A stretch of DNA of 64,000 nt from Gilliamella sp. Lep-s35 (GTDB taxonomy: Bacteria; Pseudomonadota; Gammaproteobacteria; Enterobacterales; Orbaceae), in contig NZ_WTEX01000008.1 of assembly GCF_009795845.1 (NCBI RefSeq), positions 33,629 through 97,628 on the forward strand, in the 5' to 3' direction. Below the pieces are notes generated by a model. The model did no database searches and had not been told where the DNA came from. It saw only the letters and a program-made list of their open reading frames with translations. Every line of letters begins with the position of its first letter. Positions within the stretch are counted from its first letter, which is position 1. Positions 48,758 to 59,302 of the stretch are shown here, piece after piece. Both the position numbers and the translations under genes were made by a program.

Positions 48758-51700
48758 CGTTTTATCATTCCACTATCAAGCCAATATTGTGTGCTAATTA
48801 ATCCAGAATTAACCATAGTATTTAAGCTTAGTTTAATATCCTGATTTTTATTACAAGCACGCCCATCCGAGGCTTTTACATCTTTAATATAAAAATTTTC
48901 AACCGTTTTTTGTTTATTTTTAATTCCTAATGTAACTTCTAAAATCACACCATCGGCACTTAAACGCTTAGCCACCTCACTATTTTCAATAGTTAATATA
49001 TAGATAGGTGATGCTGGCCACCTTTCAACGTCAAGTTGCCTAAAACCAAGCCTTGTGGTACCTCTAATTTCGAACGAGTGCTCAGGAAAGTCATAATCAG
49101 GATTATCTAAGTCAATATCTTGGTAATAGACATTTTCTTTTTTAATCATATTAAGATTATCTAAAAGTCCAATGTATTTAACGGTTGAATATAAATCTAT
49201 ATTTGAGGATCTAAAATAAAAATTATGTAACCTTAGATTTTTGCTTAAAAAGCACAGCATTGCTCCCACCGCTGCGGTTGTTTTAGGGTCATCAATGCGT
49301 TCTTGCTTATGGAACGGATACCATCCCCCCGTATAATAACCATGTAACGGTAAAATTCGCCCTGCAGGCATTGATAAACGTGATCGGAAATAACTCTGAA
49401 CGCCCGGTAAACGAGAAGGACGACCCGTTAATAAAAGCACATCACACTGATAGCAGCTAATAATTTCGGATAGTGCATCAAATGTTTTACAAATATTATA
49501 ATAATCACCACGAATAAACAGATAATGAATGCGTTTTAGATTAATTTCGATATCCAAATCAAGTACTGAAAAATCAGGATTATTTAATGCGCGCTTAATA
49601 GGTTCATTAATAAAATTAAGCACATTGTCAGTCATTGTGTTATGTTGTAATAATTCACCAAAGGTTGAACGATAATCGTGTTTTTCTGAGTGTAATGGGT
49701 CATAAAGTTCATACGCTTTTAATATTTGTAATCCAACTGGTGTAAATAGCTGTAAGGTAAGTTGCTGGCGCAATACCGCATCTTGAATAGACAGTTGCTG
49801 AGAGCCAATAATGGTGGACAAAATTGGGTTAGGGTCAGCAATACCTGCTTGTTTTAAGCCATTTGTCAAAGCGGTTAACACCGTATCTTGGATGATATCA
49901 AGTAAAATATCATCTCCTGCAACTTTAAATCCATCACGAAAACGCTGTGTTGGTACAATATAAGCATTACTGCTATTGGCTTGCCCATTTGCTCCGTAAT
50001 CTAATTGATAGTCGTTAATCACTAAATCCGTCGTACCACCACCAATATCAACGGTTGCAATAGTTAGCTTTTGTTTATCTACTTTACTTGGACGCACCAT
50101 TGAAGCAATAAACTCTTCACAACGACCATTATAATTATTTTGTGTTTCGTTAAATAAATAAACCACTTGGCCACAAGTTGCTTCGTCCCATTGAATATGG
50201 ACTTCAGGAATATTCGGCCATACACTTTTTAGCTGTTCTGGGTTGTTAAAATCAATATTATCATCTAAGCCATCCCAACCAAGGCTTTTCCAAACTAAGC
50301 CAATTGCTTGATATACACAACTTTTAAATATTGCTTGCTCTGGCTTTGGCATGGCTGGTGGAATAGTTAAAATAATTGAGCGTAAATTGCGTGGCGTTTT
50401 AGCGTGTTCCAGTTTATTACGTTGAGCGACGCTGTTTATTTGCATTAATGCATGCATCAACACTTCACATAGCATAAATGTCATCAACGAACTTCTTGAG
50501 TATTTTGGGTGGAATACCGGCATCTTGCGATCATACTCTTCTTGAATATCATTGCTAAGAATGTGCAGTGCTTCACCATATTCATTAATTAAACTTGAGA
50601 AAGGTTCAGCAGTTGCAAATGGTTCATGATCACTTTTTACATAATAAGAATTAAAACGCCAACCTTGTTCGTATTTGTCTTGGTCCCACAAATAACGTTT
50701 TGGACTTGAAAGTCCAGTTGATCCCTCGTTACCTTCACGCCGACTGGCAAGTCTGCTAGCTTCTTTTCCTACTCGAACAATGCTTGGCCAACGAAACGTA
50801 TCACGGCGTCCGCTTTGCAATGAAAAATGTTCTTTACCAAAAAAAGTTTGAGCAAATTCAACACGGCTTTCAAATGGTTCATTATAGATATGCTCTGGCT
50901 GAGTTAAATCACGAATTTCAAGCTCATAACGATGATTTAAACTATCTTTATCTTGAGCATGATCTTCAATTAAAATGCCACAAGTTCGAGAATTTCCCAC
51001 ATCTAAAATCATATCAACAGGAATTGATTTAACAATATCATCTTTATTATTTGACACAATTTTAATTGTTGGCAATTGCAATGAATCAGCAAGTAAATGG
51101 ATAATGTTTAGGTAATGCCCATAGTAAGTTTTATTTTTTATTTCTTGATTAATATCATCTTTATGAATCTTTAAGCGCTCAGGTTGTGGCGCCAACTCTT
51201 GAAAGAGATCAATTAACCAACTGGTTATCCATTTAAGTTCTAAAAACCATGACACGTGATCGGAACGATGTGCTAAACTAAATACAGCACCGGTCATTAC
51301 ATCGTTTTCGGTTGGGGCAAGGTAGGCAACATCTTGTAAATTCGCAAATACTTTTGTATCAAATGCAAACGTGATTCGGTGTGTATTGCCGTTAGGATCT
51401 TCCCCTTCGGGAATATTAACAATTCGAACTCGACTCCAGTTATGTGGGCCTTTATCAAAACGTTCAGGAGGAATTGAACGTAAAACAGGAACAGGTAGCC
51501 AAATACCATCAAATAATTTTAATGATTGATCAACGCTAATTTCTTGTGTTGGTTTAACTGCAAACGCACGGTTATCAGGCGTAAAAAATTGACCACTGTC
51601 GACATCTTCAATCAATCTAATTAGTGCACCACTTTCTGAGGGATCAATAAAACACCCATTAACTTTGCTGCGCCATTGATTATCTTTCCAATCGATTTTA

Positions 51701-51780
51701 AGTGCAAAGTCAAGAAACTGAATACCACTATTCATAATAAGTGTGACTTCTTGACCATAATTGCGTAATTCTGGAAGCAT
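48754..51780 (-). CDS. srfB: SrfB-like actin/Hsp70-fold ATPase
   Basis: The 1008-aa protein matches SrfB at its start (VTLIMNSGIQFLDFAL). It contains an actin/Hsp70-type ATPase core: phosphate-1 ILDVGNSRTCGILIE (Asp260), phosphate-2 TVDIGGGTTDLV (578-585) and adenosine-type LLTGRPSRLPGVQ (785-793). About 320 residues separate the first two motifs, far more than in DnaK, so a large insertion is present. The N-terminal 250 residues form an extra domain. No signal or membrane segment is seen. It is translated nine bases after SrfA and overlaps SrfC. An ATPase and a GTPase side by side suggest a nucleotide-driven assembly on the inner face of the membrane. Confidence 0.88.
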   Translation of the reverse strand: MLPELRNYGQEVTLIMNSGIQFLDFALKIDWKDNQWRSKVNGCFIDPSESGALIRLIEDVDSGQFFTPDNRAFAVKPTQEISVDQSLKLFDGIWLPVPVLRSIPPERFDKGPHNWSRVRIVNIPEGEDPNGNTHRITFAFDTKVFANLQDVAYLAPTENDVMTGAVFSLAHRSDHVSWFLELKWITSWLIDLFQELAPQPERLKIHKDDINQEIKNKTYYGHYLNIIHLLADSLQLPTIKIVSNNKDDIVKSIPVDMILDVGNSRTCGILIEDHAQDKDSLNHRYELEIRDLTQPEHIYNEPFESRVEFAQTFFGKEHFSLQSGRRDTFRWPSIVRVGKEASRLASRREGNEGSTGLSSPKRYLWDQDKYEQGWRFNSYYVKSDHEPFATAEPFSSLINEYGEALHILSNDIQEEYDRKMPVFHPKYSRSSLMTFMLCEVLMHALMQINSVAQRNKLEHAKTPRNLRSIILTIPPAMPKPEQAIFKSCVYQAIGLVWKSLGWDGLDDNIDFNNPEQLKSVWPNIPEVHIQWDEATCGQVVYLFNETQNNYNGRCEEFIASMVRPSKVDKQKLTIATVDIGGGTTDLVINDYQLDYGANGQANSSNAYIVPTQRFRDGFKVAGDDILLDIIQDTVLTALTNGLKQAGIADPNPILSTIIGSQQLSIQDAVLRQQLTLQLFTPVGLQILKAYELYDPLHSEKHDYRSTFGELLQHNTMTDNVLNFINEPIKRALNNPDFSVLDLDIEINLKRIHYLFIRGDYYNICKTFDALSEIISCYQCDVLLLTGRPSRLPGVQSYFRSRLSMPAGRILPLHGYYTGGWYPFHKQERIDDPKTTAAVGAMLCFLSKNLRLHNFYFRSSNIDLYSTVKYIGLLDNLNMIKKENVYYQDIDLDNPDYDFPEHSFEIRGTTRLGFRQLDVERWPASPIYILTIENSEVAKRLSADGVILEVTLGIKNKQKTVENFYIKDVKASDGRACNKNQDIKLSLNTMVNSGLISTQYWLDSGMIKR

Positions 51781-51789
51781 ATATAACCT

Positions 51790-53331
51790 TTATTGTTTTT
51801 TCATCGTTATTGGGAATGAAGTCCCATTATTATAAATTCCTTGGCAATTAGCTTTATTATTGTTGCCAGGTGTGCATTGAATGTTTGGTAGTTGATATTT
51901 GCTATTATCACTACAAATCGCTTCATTGTTACCCGCAATAGCTAAATGAGTATCTTTGATATTTGTACCAACCTTACCGACACATTTCACGCCATCACTA
52001 CGTGTTACTGTGACCTCGCCATTTCCATCGTTAAAGTTATAACTTAATTGCAATGGCTTACCTGTAGCTTTGTCTTGAATACCACCATTGACAGACCATT
52101 GGCCATTTAAGAATTTTGTTGACCCCTCTTTTATTGCATCAGCAGGTAGCGCTAAGTTATTTGTTTGATCAACAGCAGGATTAACATTATCTGATGATGT
52201 AGATGTTGGAACAGTGCTATTTTGCTCATTTTTCCCATCTGCATTATCTTTTGTATTATCGGATTGTGCCGATTTTTCATCTTTATTATCAGAATTACCA
52301 ACATCAGGAGGCACTATTTGCTCATTTTTATTATCTTGAGCATCAGGGCTTGGTGTATTATTGCCCTCGTTATTGCCAAGCGGCATAGAATGGCCAGCTG
52401 AATCACTAGCAACATTAGTATTATTAGGGATAGTGTTAGCATCGCCAGAAATCGCACCATTTACTATGCTGTTACCAGCAACACCTAACCGATTATCTAC
52501 CACAACATTTTCAGTTTTTAACTCTCGTTCTGGTTCTTTTTCAACCTTTTTTTCATCATTAACAACAGGTACACTGACATTACCATTTTCAGGTAACGAT
52601 AATGACGGATTAACCGATATTTTAGGATTTAACCAGCAGCCTCGTAATAAAAAGAAGGCTAAAAGAAGCAATAACAAAGGTAACAAGCCTAATAACCATA
52701 CCCACCAACGTTTCCACCATGGTTTGGTATTGATTGGTTTTGGTATCGGCGGTGGAGTAACAGTCGCTGCTGGTGTGACTTTTTTTACTGGTTCTAAACA
52801 ATAGAATGGTGAATTAACTTGAGGCGTTTGAGGATGTACAAAGCCCCAAAAAGTAATGACAGGTTGACCATTAACAATGTAAACAAACTGATTACTTGGA
52901 AAACGGATTGCCATCAAATTAGATTCAGCATTATCGACGCTATTTTTGGGATCATAAATAAGTCGACTAAAAAGCAGTTGATCGCCATCTAAATTTGGGT
53001 TGCTAGCTAATTGCTTACCCAAATTCATGACTTTATGTTCAAATTCTTTAAGCAAAATCAGCGCTGATTCCTGCTCTGATTCGCTAGCGGATGTCCAAGG
53101 AATAATATCATATTGACCATCAGGCTGATTTGAATCAAAAGGAATATACCAATCAATAATATTACCTTGATCATTACGCTGAGGAATGGCTAAATAATCA
53201 GCATATTGTTTACCTAGCTTAACTCTAAACATTTCACGAATTTGAGTCGCTACCAAATAAGCTGCTTTACCATCATATCCCAACATTTTGAAATCTTTGA
53301 TATCGCCACTTCTAAGTAATGTATTTGCCAT
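51790..53331 (-). CDS. srfA: SrfA-like membrane protein with periplasmic C-terminal domain
   Basis: The roughly 513-aa protein starts at the ATG at 53331 (MANTLLRSGDIKDF) behind AAGGAA. An upstream in-frame start is disfavoured. The N-terminal domain (1-165) contains YLAIPQRNDQGNIIDWYIPF and VNGQPVITFWGF, matched in weaker form in both VWA proteins at the other end of the operon. A basic WWKRWW motif precedes a membrane helix (about 209-231). A low-complexity Asn/Asp/Ser stalk (about 240-400) leads to a C-terminal beta-rich domain with four cysteines. It heads the operon, and the roughly 245-base gap before it should hold the promoter. Confidence 0.8.
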   Translation of the reverse strand: MANTLLRSGDIKDFKMLGYDGKAAYLVATQIREMFRVKLGKQYADYLAIPQRNDQGNIIDWYIPFDSNQPDGQYDIIPWTSASESEQESALILLKEFEHKVMNLGKQLASNPNLDGDQLLFSRLIYDPKNSVDNAESNLMAIRFPSNQFVYIVNGQPVITFWGFVHPQTPQVNSPFYCLEPVKKVTPAATVTPPPIPKPINTKPWWKRWWVWLLGLLPLLLLLLAFFLLRGCWLNPKISVNPSLSLPENGNVSVPVVNDEKKVEKEPERELKTENVVVDNRLGVAGNSIVNGAISGDANTIPNNTNVASDSAGHSMPLGNNEGNNTPSPDAQDNKNEQIVPPDVGNSDNKDEKSAQSDNTKDNADGKNEQNSTVPTSTSSDNVNPAVDQTNNLALPADAIKEGSTKFLNGQWSVNGGIQDKATGKPLQLSYNFNDGNGEVTVTRSDGVKCVGKVGTNIKDTHLAIAGNNEAICSDNSKYQLPNIQCTPGNNNKANCQGIYNNGTSFPITMKKQ

Positions 53332-53571
53332 ATATTCCTTTCTATTTTTTACATTATTTTTATTTCTTAACATTTTTTTACAACAAAAACAAGTTTAACA
53401 GAAAACACCATTATTGTAATTGATGTCATTATAGACTTATGAGTGTTAAGCATATTTTTGTTAGGTTGTGTCATAAATAGACCAACTTGTATAAATTATA
53501 AATAAATACTAATAATCAATTGATTTATATTTATTTTAGAATCAATTAGCAATAACTAACAAGTCCTTTTT

Positions 53572-53610
53572 TATACTTAAACACGTACTTCTCCTGAAAC
53601 TTTTTCACAA
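53572..53610. repeat. Dispersed repeat overlapping the end of the gsp gene
   Basis: TATACTTAAACACGTACTT, then CTCCTGAAACTTTTTCACAA. It is nearly identical to 22068-22105 (one base inserted, one changed). It supplies roughly the last ten codons (CEKVSGEVRV) and the stop codon of the glutathionylspermidine gene, so the C-terminus of that protein appears to be derived from the repeat. Confidence 0.75.
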
Positions 53611-55487
53611 GATTGTTTCAAAAACTCATCATCTGTTAATACACGCAATGGTTGCATATCGCTTTCACCTTTTATAACTAAAGAAGGATCGGAGCGTAAG
53701 CAAGTTCCACCATAATGTCCACCAACAGTAAAAGTACATAGCTGTAGGTAGCGATCTTCGACTTTTGGTAAACACCATAGCTCTTGGTAAATGTTTTCTT
53801 GTTTAGCAAAACGTCCAACTGTTTTATCAAGGATCTGTTCTTGATTACTGACTAATTGAATATCACTTCCACGGCGTCCTGCTATTGGTTTAACAGCATA
53901 ACCTTTTTTAATTAAGCTTTCATTGAGTTCAAATGTGGATTCTAATAAATAACGGTGATTTGGAAACAGTGACCATAATACAGGTAAAATAGCTTTATTA
54001 CTTGGAATTACCGTCCATAATGGCTCAAAAACTGAGATTTCTGGTCGCAATAATACATCAATTAACCTGACTGTATTTTCTGGATGCCAAGTGCGAATTG
54101 GTATGCCTGCAATTTGCGCTTCACTTTCCTCACGAAGTTGCTCTAATACCGTTTCCCAAGCCCATGTTTTCCAAACACAGGTGACTTGGCGATCGTCATC
54201 ATCCACAAGTCGACCACGTTTATCCCATCTTAACCCACTTAGTCCCCGTAAGATTTTGCTATCAAATCCGGCCTGAGTAAGCGCTGTTTGCATAAATAAC
54301 GCATGATAATTTTCTTCACTATCATTATCTTGCATGATATGGACAAAAGGTTGGGCATCGCTATGTCGCCAACAGTTAGCTAAGGCATTGAGTAAACCAC
54401 TGCTAGGGTTAGTTCCTCGATTTAATCCAGCTTGAATAGCCCATTTTTGTAAAATATCTCCCGCTTCAGTATGGCACGAGGCGGAATCAGCATTATATTC
54501 ATACACTTTTAAGCCTCGTTCATCCATACAAAAATCTAATCGTCCAGTTATCATTTGGTAACGGCGTTGCTGCCATGAAAGCCTCAATCTTGGCCAAAGT
54601 ATTTCGGGAATATTGAAATTCCTCAATAAATCATTATCTTTTAAAACGTTATCGGTTGCATGTAAATACATTAAATGTAATTCATTGGTGGCTCGAATTA
54701 ATTCTTGTTCAGCACTTTCCGAAATTATGAAATAACGATAATGATCATCATGGCTAATAGCATGACCTGCTGCTAATACATAGGCGTTGTCTAATGGATC
54801 TGACTCATTTAGCCATTTTTTATCAAATTGCCCTTCATTTTTAAGGTGAGCGCTATGAATAGTCAGTAATGGGCTAGGCACTGCTGGTTGTGGCAAGCTA
54901 TATGCTGTATCATCAGTTTGGATCATCCACCCTAAAATTTTAGTATTATCAAACGTATCATGTAATTGATAACCTTCACTTGTTACGGTCATCTTTAGTT
55001 CTCGCGTCCATTGTTGACCAATAGGTAGTCGCATATGGATAACGTTTTGCTCTGCTACTCGTACTTTGTCTTCAAATACTTCGGTTATAACCGCAACATG
55101 ACCTGTACGATCAAACACGCCACCATCATCCCATATCAATAACGAGCCCGCCTCTGGCATTTTTTTACTGCCATTAGCGTATGCTTGTAAAGGTAAAATT
55201 GCCTCATTAACAACTTGTCTTAAAAAACGAAGTGAAAAAATTTCATGTGCCATTCCCACATCAGTAAAAACAATGCCATAATTTAAAAATAAAAATCGTC
55301 TTGCAAATTCAACGCATTGCCATTTGTAGCCCATATATTCATATCCACAATAGCTACGAAATGACGCATCATTTGGATATTGATTTTTATCTAATGTTTC
55401 ATAATCAGATGAATAAATAGCAACACCGCCTGGTGCATAACCTAATAATGTGCCGAAAGGTTCTTTATGATTGGAATTAGATGACAT
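53577..55487 (-). CDS. gss: Bifunctional glutathionylspermidine synthetase/amidase
   Basis: The 636-aa enzyme joins glutathione to spermidine and can hydrolyse the product. The N-terminal CHAP-type amidase has its nucleophile Cys58 in YKWQCVEFARR and the His in RTGHVAVI. The C-terminal ATP-grasp synthetase has FCMDERGLKVYEYNADSASC and KPIAGRRGSDI. E. coli Gsp is 619 aa. The slightly longer protein here ends inside a dispersed repeat. It stands alone, transcribed in the same direction as the srf operon, about 245 bases ahead of srfA. Whether read-through joins them is unclear. Confidence 0.95.
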   Translation of the reverse strand: MSSNSNHKEPFGTLLGYAPGGVAIYSSDYETLDKNQYPNDASFRSYCGYEYMGYKWQCVEFARRFLFLNYGIVFTDVGMAHEIFSLRFLRQVVNEAILPLQAYANGSKKMPEAGSLLIWDDGGVFDRTGHVAVITEVFEDKVRVAEQNVIHMRLPIGQQWTRELKMTVTSEGYQLHDTFDNTKILGWMIQTDDTAYSLPQPAVPSPLLTIHSAHLKNEGQFDKKWLNESDPLDNAYVLAAGHAISHDDHYRYFIISESAEQELIRATNELHLMYLHATDNVLKDNDLLRNFNIPEILWPRLRLSWQQRRYQMITGRLDFCMDERGLKVYEYNADSASCHTEAGDILQKWAIQAGLNRGTNPSSGLLNALANCWRHSDAQPFVHIMQDNDSEENYHALFMQTALTQAGFDSKILRGLSGLRWDKRGRLVDDDDRQVTCVWKTWAWETVLEQLREESEAQIAGIPIRTWHPENTVRLIDVLLRPEISVFEPLWTVIPSNKAILPVLWSLFPNHRYLLESTFELNESLIKKGYAVKPIAGRRGSDIQLVSNQEQILDKTVGRFAKQENIYQELWCLPKVEDRYLQLCTFTVGGHYGGTCLRSDPSLVIKGESDMQPLRVLTDDEFLKQSCEKVSGEVRV

Positions 55488-55678
55488 GATGTTTTAGCCT
55501 TATAGTAAATAGCAAGATACGTTTATTTCACTATGTTAGAATTTTCTTATCATAGCTTAAAATATATACTTTAAAAAGCGATGTTTATTATTGGTTACTT
55601 GAAGAATGCTAAATCGTCTATATATACTAATGATCCTTGATGCCAATATATCGAATCAGTAACTGAGAAAATAAAATT

Positions 55679-55945
55679 ATGCAATCAACAAAATTAAATG
55701 AATTATTAGAGTTCCCATGTTCTTTTACTTATAAAGTTATGGGAGAAGCCAAACCAGAGCTTGTCGACAAAGTGGTATCTGTTATTCAGCGGCATGCTCC
55801 AGGTGATTATACGCCATCAATTAAACCGAGCAGTAAAGGTAATTATCATTCAGTTTCAATTACCATCAATGCAACGCATATTGATCAGATCGAGAATCTT
55901 TATAAAGAATTGGGCGAAATCGATATTGTAAGAATGGTTTTATAG
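55679..55945 (+). CDS. ybeD: YbeD family (DUF493) protein
   Basis: This 88-aa small cytoplasmic protein has an ACT-like ferredoxin fold. [33 protein letters not shown] and the C-terminal IDIVRMVL match YbeD (87 aa in E. coli). In enterics it lies beside lipB. Here lipB is absent and it faces a decayed region. Function is not well defined. Confidence 0.93.
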   Translation: MQSTKLNELLEFPCSFTYKVMGEAKPELVDKVVSVIQRHAPGDYTPSIKPSSKGNYHSVSITINATHIDQIENLYKELGEIDIVRMVL

Positions 55946-56253
55946 CGTTTTGCTTTTCTACTCAAAATGGCGTTTTATTGGTATTGATAAGGTGCTCTTT
56001 TGAGTAATATAACCAAAATAAAAAACCCAATAAAATCAATAACATTTCTGACTGATTTGTGAATAAATTTTTCATTTCTATAAAGAAAAACCTGAATTCA
56101 AACATGAAGTGCAATTTTAAACACGGTGGAGTGAAGACAGTAGAAAGGTGATTTATAATACTAGCTACTTCGCACCACCACAGTTTGGAGATTGCTATGC
56201 ATTATATGTAGAAATTATTATTTTCTCAGCATTGAATAATAGAAAGTAAAAAA
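55946..56253. other. Intergenic stretch with repeat copy C only
   Basis: About 300 bases between ybeD and the retropepsin-like remnant. The only structure I see is the dispersed repeat at 56015. No open frame with a ribosome site is visible. Confidence 0.5.
56015..56061. repeat. Dispersed intergenic repeat, copy C
   Basis: AAAATAAAAAACCCAATAAA, then ATCAATAACATTTCTGACTG, then ATTTGTG. It matches copies A and B in the left half and more weakly in the TTTCCTGA half. It lies between ybeD and the truncated protease-like gene. Confidence 0.6.
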
Positions 56254-56671
56254 TTATTTTAGTTCATAAAACCTAACCCAAAGTCGCTTATTCTTAAAGT
56301 CAATCTTTACTATATTTTTACTAAGAAAATCATGTCCTACTATACCATCCGATTGAATTTCATCTGGAATAGAATCTAGAATAACAGCCTCAATGTTATC
56401 ATTAATAATATTATTAAAATTAATAGATACAAATTTATCATCGCTTCCATCATTATTAATTATAGTTGTTTTTGGTGAAAGTGATTGCTCTTTTAAAATT
56501 GAAGTAGTGGCAGCACTATCTAAGATCATATTATAATTTTTTATACCATCAGACATATTTATCACCAAACCTTCGCTATTAACTTGAAAGGGAGCTGAAA
56601 TCCATTTTTCATCTAAATCATTAGAAATATCCTCGTAATCAGATATTGTTATTTTACTTTCAGGGTAATTA
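56254..56671 (-). pseudogene. Retropepsin-like aspartyl protease gene, 5'-truncated by an IS remnant
   Basis: The frame encodes ILDSAATTSIL (the active-site D-[ST]-[AG] motif) and GIVGHDFLSKNIVKIDFKNK, the typical second half of retropepsin-fold single-domain proteases. The frame stays open upstream through VNSEGL and SDYEDIS to position 56671, where it meets the terminal repeat of an IS5-type element. The natural start and any signal peptide are therefore lost. A TTG (56568) or ATG (56556) inside could give a roughly 100-residue product. Such proteins often dimerise to form the active site. Most likely inactive remnant. Confidence 0.65.
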
Positions 56672-57147
56672 GGGCGTGTTGATCTTTCGTGATTATTTTT
56701 TAGACGGCATGATGTGAGTTATAATAATTCTGCAAAAAACAACCATAACTCAATTCATCATGCCAAGAACAATGCTAACAGATAAACGGTGGGAAAAGCT
56801 ACTACAAATAATGAAAAATACCGGCCGAGTTTATAATAAATCCGAGCATCGGATGACGTTTGAAGAGAGCCTTTTCGGTGCTTTGTTCGTCAAAAAGGCG
56901 GACGAACGGTGATTGCTAAACGTAATTATGGTAAGGATACAGATAAAAACAGTATGGATAGGTGCCTTTATCGCTATCGTCATTTAGTCGAGAATGCCTT
57001 TGCTAGAATCAAGCAATATCGTTCAATATCAACTAGATACGATAAGTTAGAAAGGAATTATGCCAGTATGGTATCACTGGCATTTATGTTAATATGGCTG
57101 CCAATGTATTGTTGAGCAATTTATGTACAGCAAAGATCAACTGCCCC
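56672..57147 (+). mobile_element. Internally deleted IS5-family element
   Basis: The left end GGGCGTGTTGATCTTTCGTG (56672-56691) and right end CAGCAAAGATCAACTGCCCC (57128-57147) are imperfect inverted repeats, with 15 of 20 positions matching when one is inverted. They enclose a broken transposase. The element is only about 476 bases, against roughly 850-1200 for intact relatives, so a central segment is lost. The target duplication is unclear: TTA on the left against TAG on the right. Confidence 0.8.
56760..57115 (+). pseudogene. IS5-type transposase remnant
   Basis: The N-terminal part from ATG 56760 reads MPRTMLTDKRWEKLLQIM, then GRVYNKSEHRMTFE, the standard IS5-group beginning, and stops at TGA 56910-56912. 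The C-terminal part, in another frame from about 56890 to 57115, reads RYRHLVENAFARIKQYRSISTRYDKLERN, the conserved end with the catalytic Glu region. The middle, including the DDE aspartates, is deleted at about 56870-56890. Neither fragment can transpose. Confidence 0.85.
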
Positions 57148-57197
57148 TAGTAATTTGAAAAATTACTGTTATAAGTATCCATAAAAAACAAAATGAA

Positions 57198-57225
57198 CGC
57201 TCTATCACAGTCAAGCGATAGGGCG
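57198..57225. terminator. GC-rich hairpin in the decayed region
   Basis: CGCTCTATC / GATAGGGCG pairs over 9 positions, including one G-T pair, with a 10-base loop. There is no T-run, and no intact gene lies directly upstream. Confidence 0.4.
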
Positions 57226-57550
57226 CTGATATCATAAAGAAAAATAACCATTACTAATTTGGCTAAACGCTTTATGGTCTGTAGCCAAACCTCTTATCAC
57301 GTGCTAAATAAAGCCCAATTAAAGTTTTTATCCCTTTAAGTAGTAAAAATGAACGTTATAAAACCATTAATTATGGTGTTAACAATCTGATTAAAATATA
57401 AAAATCAATTGAAGATAAATTAAAAAAGCAAGCTAAAGGCGATAACAAAACCTATCTGAGCGAAATACGACAGGTTAATAGCAAAGGTTTAACGTTACTT
57501 AAAAATCAAACGAAACAGCAAACTAGAGAATATTCACTTTCTGTTATCTA

Positions 57551-57608
57551 TTTTATTTTTAGGTTTTTTATACATAAATGTAGTACACTCCTGAAACTTT
57601 TTGACAAA
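57551..57608. repeat. Dispersed repeat with rearranged halves
   Basis: TTTTATTTTTAGGTTTTTTA is the reverse complement of the left half of copies A to C. CTCCTGAAACTTTTTGACAA, 18 bases on, matches the right half of the 53572 element in the direct orientation. The two halves are thus inverted relative to each other. Confidence 0.6.
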
Positions 57609-57988
57609 ATAATCCTGTCTTTATTTATTTAAATAAATTATTAGGTTAGATAAAATGAGTAATAACTAGCATATCAACCAAAAATCGACAAAAATCACCA
57701 GCTCATAATCCAATGGAAAAGCCGAAATAGCGATACGTATGTTAATGGTAAGTTATATAATTAGCCAGTATTTAGCGACTCAAAAGAGAGAAACAAAAGC
57801 TCAAACGCCTCATGCGTTTTTAGCGAATTATTTTAACTATGAAGTGTAAACCACGCGATGTTGTCCTATATATGGCTAAAATGAATTCTGGTTAATAATT
57901 AGTGTTTCAATTTTTCATGAAATTCATTTATCTATTTATAAATAACTTCTATAATGTTCGATAATTTATCAAACATAATAATTTATAA

Positions 57989-59251
<1,263 letters not shown>

Positions 59252-59302
59252 ACTTCATCAAACTAAAAATGATTAAGTTGTTTGTTTAAAAGGAACGAAG
59301 TA

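Noticed and set aside
56909..57115. 68-aa open frame with GTG start taken as a separate small gene
   Set aside because: Its sequence is the C-terminal end of an IS5-type transposase and it lies inside the deleted element.
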